A stretch of 23,737 bases of DNA. Origin: DAOTVS01 sp034436375 (GTDB taxonomy: Bacteria; Chloroflexota; Anaerolineae; SpSt-313). The stretch is taken from the NCBI GenBank assembly GCA_034436375.1, contig DAOTVS010000148.1:1-23737 (forward strand), read 5' to 3'. The notes beneath the pieces were generated by a model. The model saw nothing but the letters and a program-made list of their open reading frames with translations, was not told the DNA's origin and did no database searches. Positions within the stretch are counted from its first letter, which is position 1. Each line of letters starts with the position of its first letter. A program made the position numbers and the translations under genes. This document shows positions 21,861-23,737 of this stretch, in pieces.

Positions 21861-23600
21861 CTACCAGACCATGACGGCCTCCTGTTGTTTGCGCAGAGAG
21901 TTGACGGTGTAGATACGCTCGCTGCGCCGGAGCATATCCAGAGTGATAACCTGCTCACGCACCTGGCGCTGTGCAAGTAGCCATGCACGGCAGGTGCCGG
22001 GCAACAGACCACTGGTCAGCGGCGGAGTGATCAGCTCGCCATGCAACTGCACCAGGATATTGGCGATACTTGTCTCCGTGATCTCCCCGCGTTCATTCCA
22101 AAGCAGGACATCATCACAGTCGGGGCAAGCCGCGCGCGCCTCATCGTAGAGCTGGCGGCGGGTCGTCTTGTGATACAGGAAGGGGTCCGCCGGGTCAATC
22201 GGCTTGGGCGCCAGCCGCAGCCGCACCGGGCTGGAAAGAAGGGCGCCGTCGAACGGCAGGGCCTGAACTTGCACGGCGCCATCCCGCGCCACCAGCAGCC
22301 GCACCTTGTGCGATCCGGCTGGCAATGAGGCGGCCAGGTCCATCAGGCGCTGTCGAACCGCACCCAGGTCCATTGGGATGCCAAAGTAATCCGCCGAGCG
22401 CTGCAAACGCCGGAGGTGCAGCTCAAGCAGCCAATACCCGTCAGCCGGCGACCAGAGCATGGTTTCCAGCAGCGAGAAATCCGGCTGCCTTGTGGTCAAC
22501 ACGCGCGCCTTGGTCCGGCATTCATCGTATTCGTCACCGGCAGCCGAATCCCACACGATGCCACCGCCGACGCCATACTCTGCCTGGCCCGTCGTTCTAT
22601 CGATAGCGACCGTACGGATGGCCACGTTGAACTGCGCCTGCCGGCCGGGCGAGATAAAGCCGATGCAGCCGGTATAGGCGCCGCGCGGCGTCGTCTCGAG
22701 TGCCGCAATGATCTGCATCGTACGCGGCTTGGGCGCGCCCGTGATGGAGGCACAGGGGAAAAGGGCCTGCAGAATCTCGACGAGGGGAGCATCAGTCAGC
22801 GCCCTCACTGTGGAGGTCATCTGCCAGACGGTCGGGTAGCGCTCGACGTCGAACAGTCGGGGCACGCTCACGCTGCCGATCTCCGCCACGCGCCCCATGT
22901 CGTTGCGGATCATGTCGACGATCATCACATTCTCGGCCCGGTTCTTTTCCGAGTGGCGCAGCCACTCTGCCTGCGCCTGATCTTCCTCCGCCCATCGCCC
23001 CCGCGCCGCCGTCCCTTTCATGGGTCGCGAAAGCAGGCGGCGCCCATCCAGGCGGAAGAAAAGCTCCGGCGAGGCCGAGCACAGGACCAGAGGCCCCGTA
23101 TCGACATAGGCTGCATAATCCGCCTGCTGCGCCCGCGCCAGGTCCTGGAAGAGGGTCCAGGCATCGCCGGCAAAGGGCGCCCGCAGGCGAAAGGTATAGT
23201 TGACCTGGTACGTCTCGCCACGGGCGATGTATTCCTTGATTTGCGCAATAGCGGCCCAGTACTCGTCATGATCGACGGTGGGGGACCACTGATCAGGAGC
23301 ACAAGCCTGCGCTTGCCCGGTGAGTGGGCAGGAGATGACCTCAGGCTGCCGGTAGAGTCCGAACCAAAGAAGGGGCCATTTCCCTGGCTGCCGCACACTC
23401 AGCGCAGAGTCAAAGGCCGGCGCCGCCTCATAACTGATAAAGCCGGCTGCGAAGAGGCCCTGCGCACCCACCTGGGCCTCGACGCTGCGCAAGGCTGGAA
23501 TGACCTCTGCCAGGGTGCGGGCCTCGATGACCTGCACCGGTTCTGCGAAACGCAACCACTGTTGGGCTGCGGTATCCTTGAGCACAACTTGTTTTGTCAT
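21861..23600 (-). CDS. pabB: Aminodeoxychorismate synthase/lyase fusion (PabB-PabC)
   Basis: This 579-residue fusion makes p-aminobenzoate for folate. Residues 1 to about 370 are PabB: SRPMKGTAARG (191-201) carries the active Lys, FPCASITGAPKPRTM (281-295) the chorismate-binding core, and GGGIVWDS (345-352) the end of the domain. PabB turns chorismate plus ammonia into 4-amino-4-deoxychorismate. Residues from about 375 are PabC, a fold IV PLP lyase, with Lys478 in YHKTTRR as Schiff-base residue and ETSIANI (509-515). It releases pyruvate to give PABA. No PabA glutaminase gene is in the window, so ammonia must come from a distant amidotransferase or TrpG. The ATG at 23600 has only a weak GGAAGA site. 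Confidence 0.95.
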   Translation of the reverse strand: MTKQVVLKDTAAQQWLRFAEPVQVIEARTLAEVIPALRSVEAQVGAQGLFAAGFISYEAAPAFDSALSVRQPGKWPLLWFGLYRQPEVISCPLTGQAQACAPDQWSPTVDHDEYWAAIAQIKEYIARGETYQVNYTFRLRAPFAGDAWTLFQDLARAQQADYAAYVDTGPLVLCSASPELFFRLDGRRLLSRPMKGTAARGRWAEEDQAQAEWLRHSEKNRAENVMIVDMIRNDMGRVAEIGSVSVPRLFDVERYPTVWQMTSTVRALTDAPLVEILQALFPCASITGAPKPRTMQIIAALETTPRGAYTGCIGFISPGRQAQFNVAIRTVAIDRTTGQAEYGVGGGIVWDSAAGDEYDECRTKARVLTTRQPDFSLLETMLWSPADGYWLLELHLRRLQRSADYFGIPMDLGAVRQRLMDLAASLPAGSHKVRLLVARDGAVQVQALPFDGALLSSPVRLRLAPKPIDPADPFLYHKTTRRQLYDEARAACPDCDDVLLWNERGEITETSIANILVQLHGELITPPLTSGLLPGTCRAWLLAQRQVREQVITLDMLRRSERIYTVNSLRKQQEAVMVW

Positions 23601-23737
23601 CTGCCTGCAGATCTTCCAGAACCGCTACCTATCACTACAGCCGTACTTACCCATCAGGGCGCGGATCCCATCCGGGCATCGCGCTTCGCACGCGACCGGA
23701 GTGGAGCCATTCGGGTCAGAGCCGGGCAGGCGCACAG

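Noticed and set aside
23625..23737. Open minus-strand tail ending at 23625 that could be the C-terminus of a gene beyond the right edge
   Set aside because: Only about 37 codons, with no recognised motif. It could be intergenic DNA upstream of pabB, so it was not called.

Overview
The window is GC-rich bacterial chromosome. It has compact genes, frequent GTG and TTG starts backed by purine-rich ribosome binding sites, and sigma-70-type promoters (TTGACA/TATAAT variants, 16-18 nt spacers). The gene mix suggests Chloroflexota (Anaerolineae/Caldilineae-like): a DUF6062-type cysteine protein, RRM-type RNA-binding protein, GH1 glucosidase, FGGY kinase with a Gfo/Idh/MocA partner, a PabB-PabC fusion, and pyrimidine-rich or 'CGTAATCCG'-type intergenic repeats. 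That placement is inference; there is no rRNA or tRNA to anchor it. No CRISPR array, transposase or phage gene was seen.

Layout. 1-1048 (minus): the 5' end of an exported protein, then arfB (ribosome rescue), probably leaderless. 1120-3839 (minus): a two-gene sugar operon, Gfo/Idh/MocA dehydrogenase then FGGY kinase. 3840-4042: an inverted-repeat element. 4043-4768 (minus): a DUF6062-like protein, divergent from a SIS-domain sugar isomerase/deaminase-like gene (4986-6008), with a cruciform-forming repeat and a clear promoter between them. 6272-7411 (plus): a helical-repeat protein facing a membrane glycosyltransferase (7545-9245, minus). 9447-12182 (plus): tandem-hotdog thioesterase, beta-glucosidase, RRM protein. 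12488-13264 (minus): an unknown two-TM protein with a long, possibly structured leader, next to a 79-nt near-perfect palindrome. 13974-14615 (minus): araD-like epimerase. 14761-16167 (minus): class V aminotransferase of the cysteine desulfurase/selenocysteine lyase type. 16377-17393 (plus): a 5'-nucleotidase-like protein interrupted by one in-frame TGA. 17548-19330 (plus): AI-2E-type permease and a small membrane protein. 19475-23600 (minus): GT4 glycosyltransferase, zinc alcohol dehydrogenase, PabB-PabC fusion.

Main discovery. The gene at 16377-17393 reads through a single in-frame TGA (16611-16613) inside a Cys-Gly-TGA motif, with recognisable family sequence on both sides. A foldable stem-loop with an apical GUG follows. 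The best reading is a selenoprotein with a CGU redox motif, carried on a 5'-nucleotidase-like scaffold whose usual metal-binding His and Asn residues are mostly missing. It is divergently transcribed, from well-formed back-to-back promoters, with the desulfurase/selenocysteine lyase-like gene. A Cys-to-stop mutation or sequencing error is the competing explanation.

Other notable items are a pair of related MITE-like inverted-repeat elements (3894-4025 and 19347-19470), the palindrome at 13832-13910, a candidate structured RNA leader (about 13405-13672, minus), and operator-like repeats at the SIS promoter. Much of the window serves carbohydrate use (kinase, dehydrogenases, isomerase, glucosidase, AraD), in keeping with a heterotrophic sugar-degrading lifestyle.
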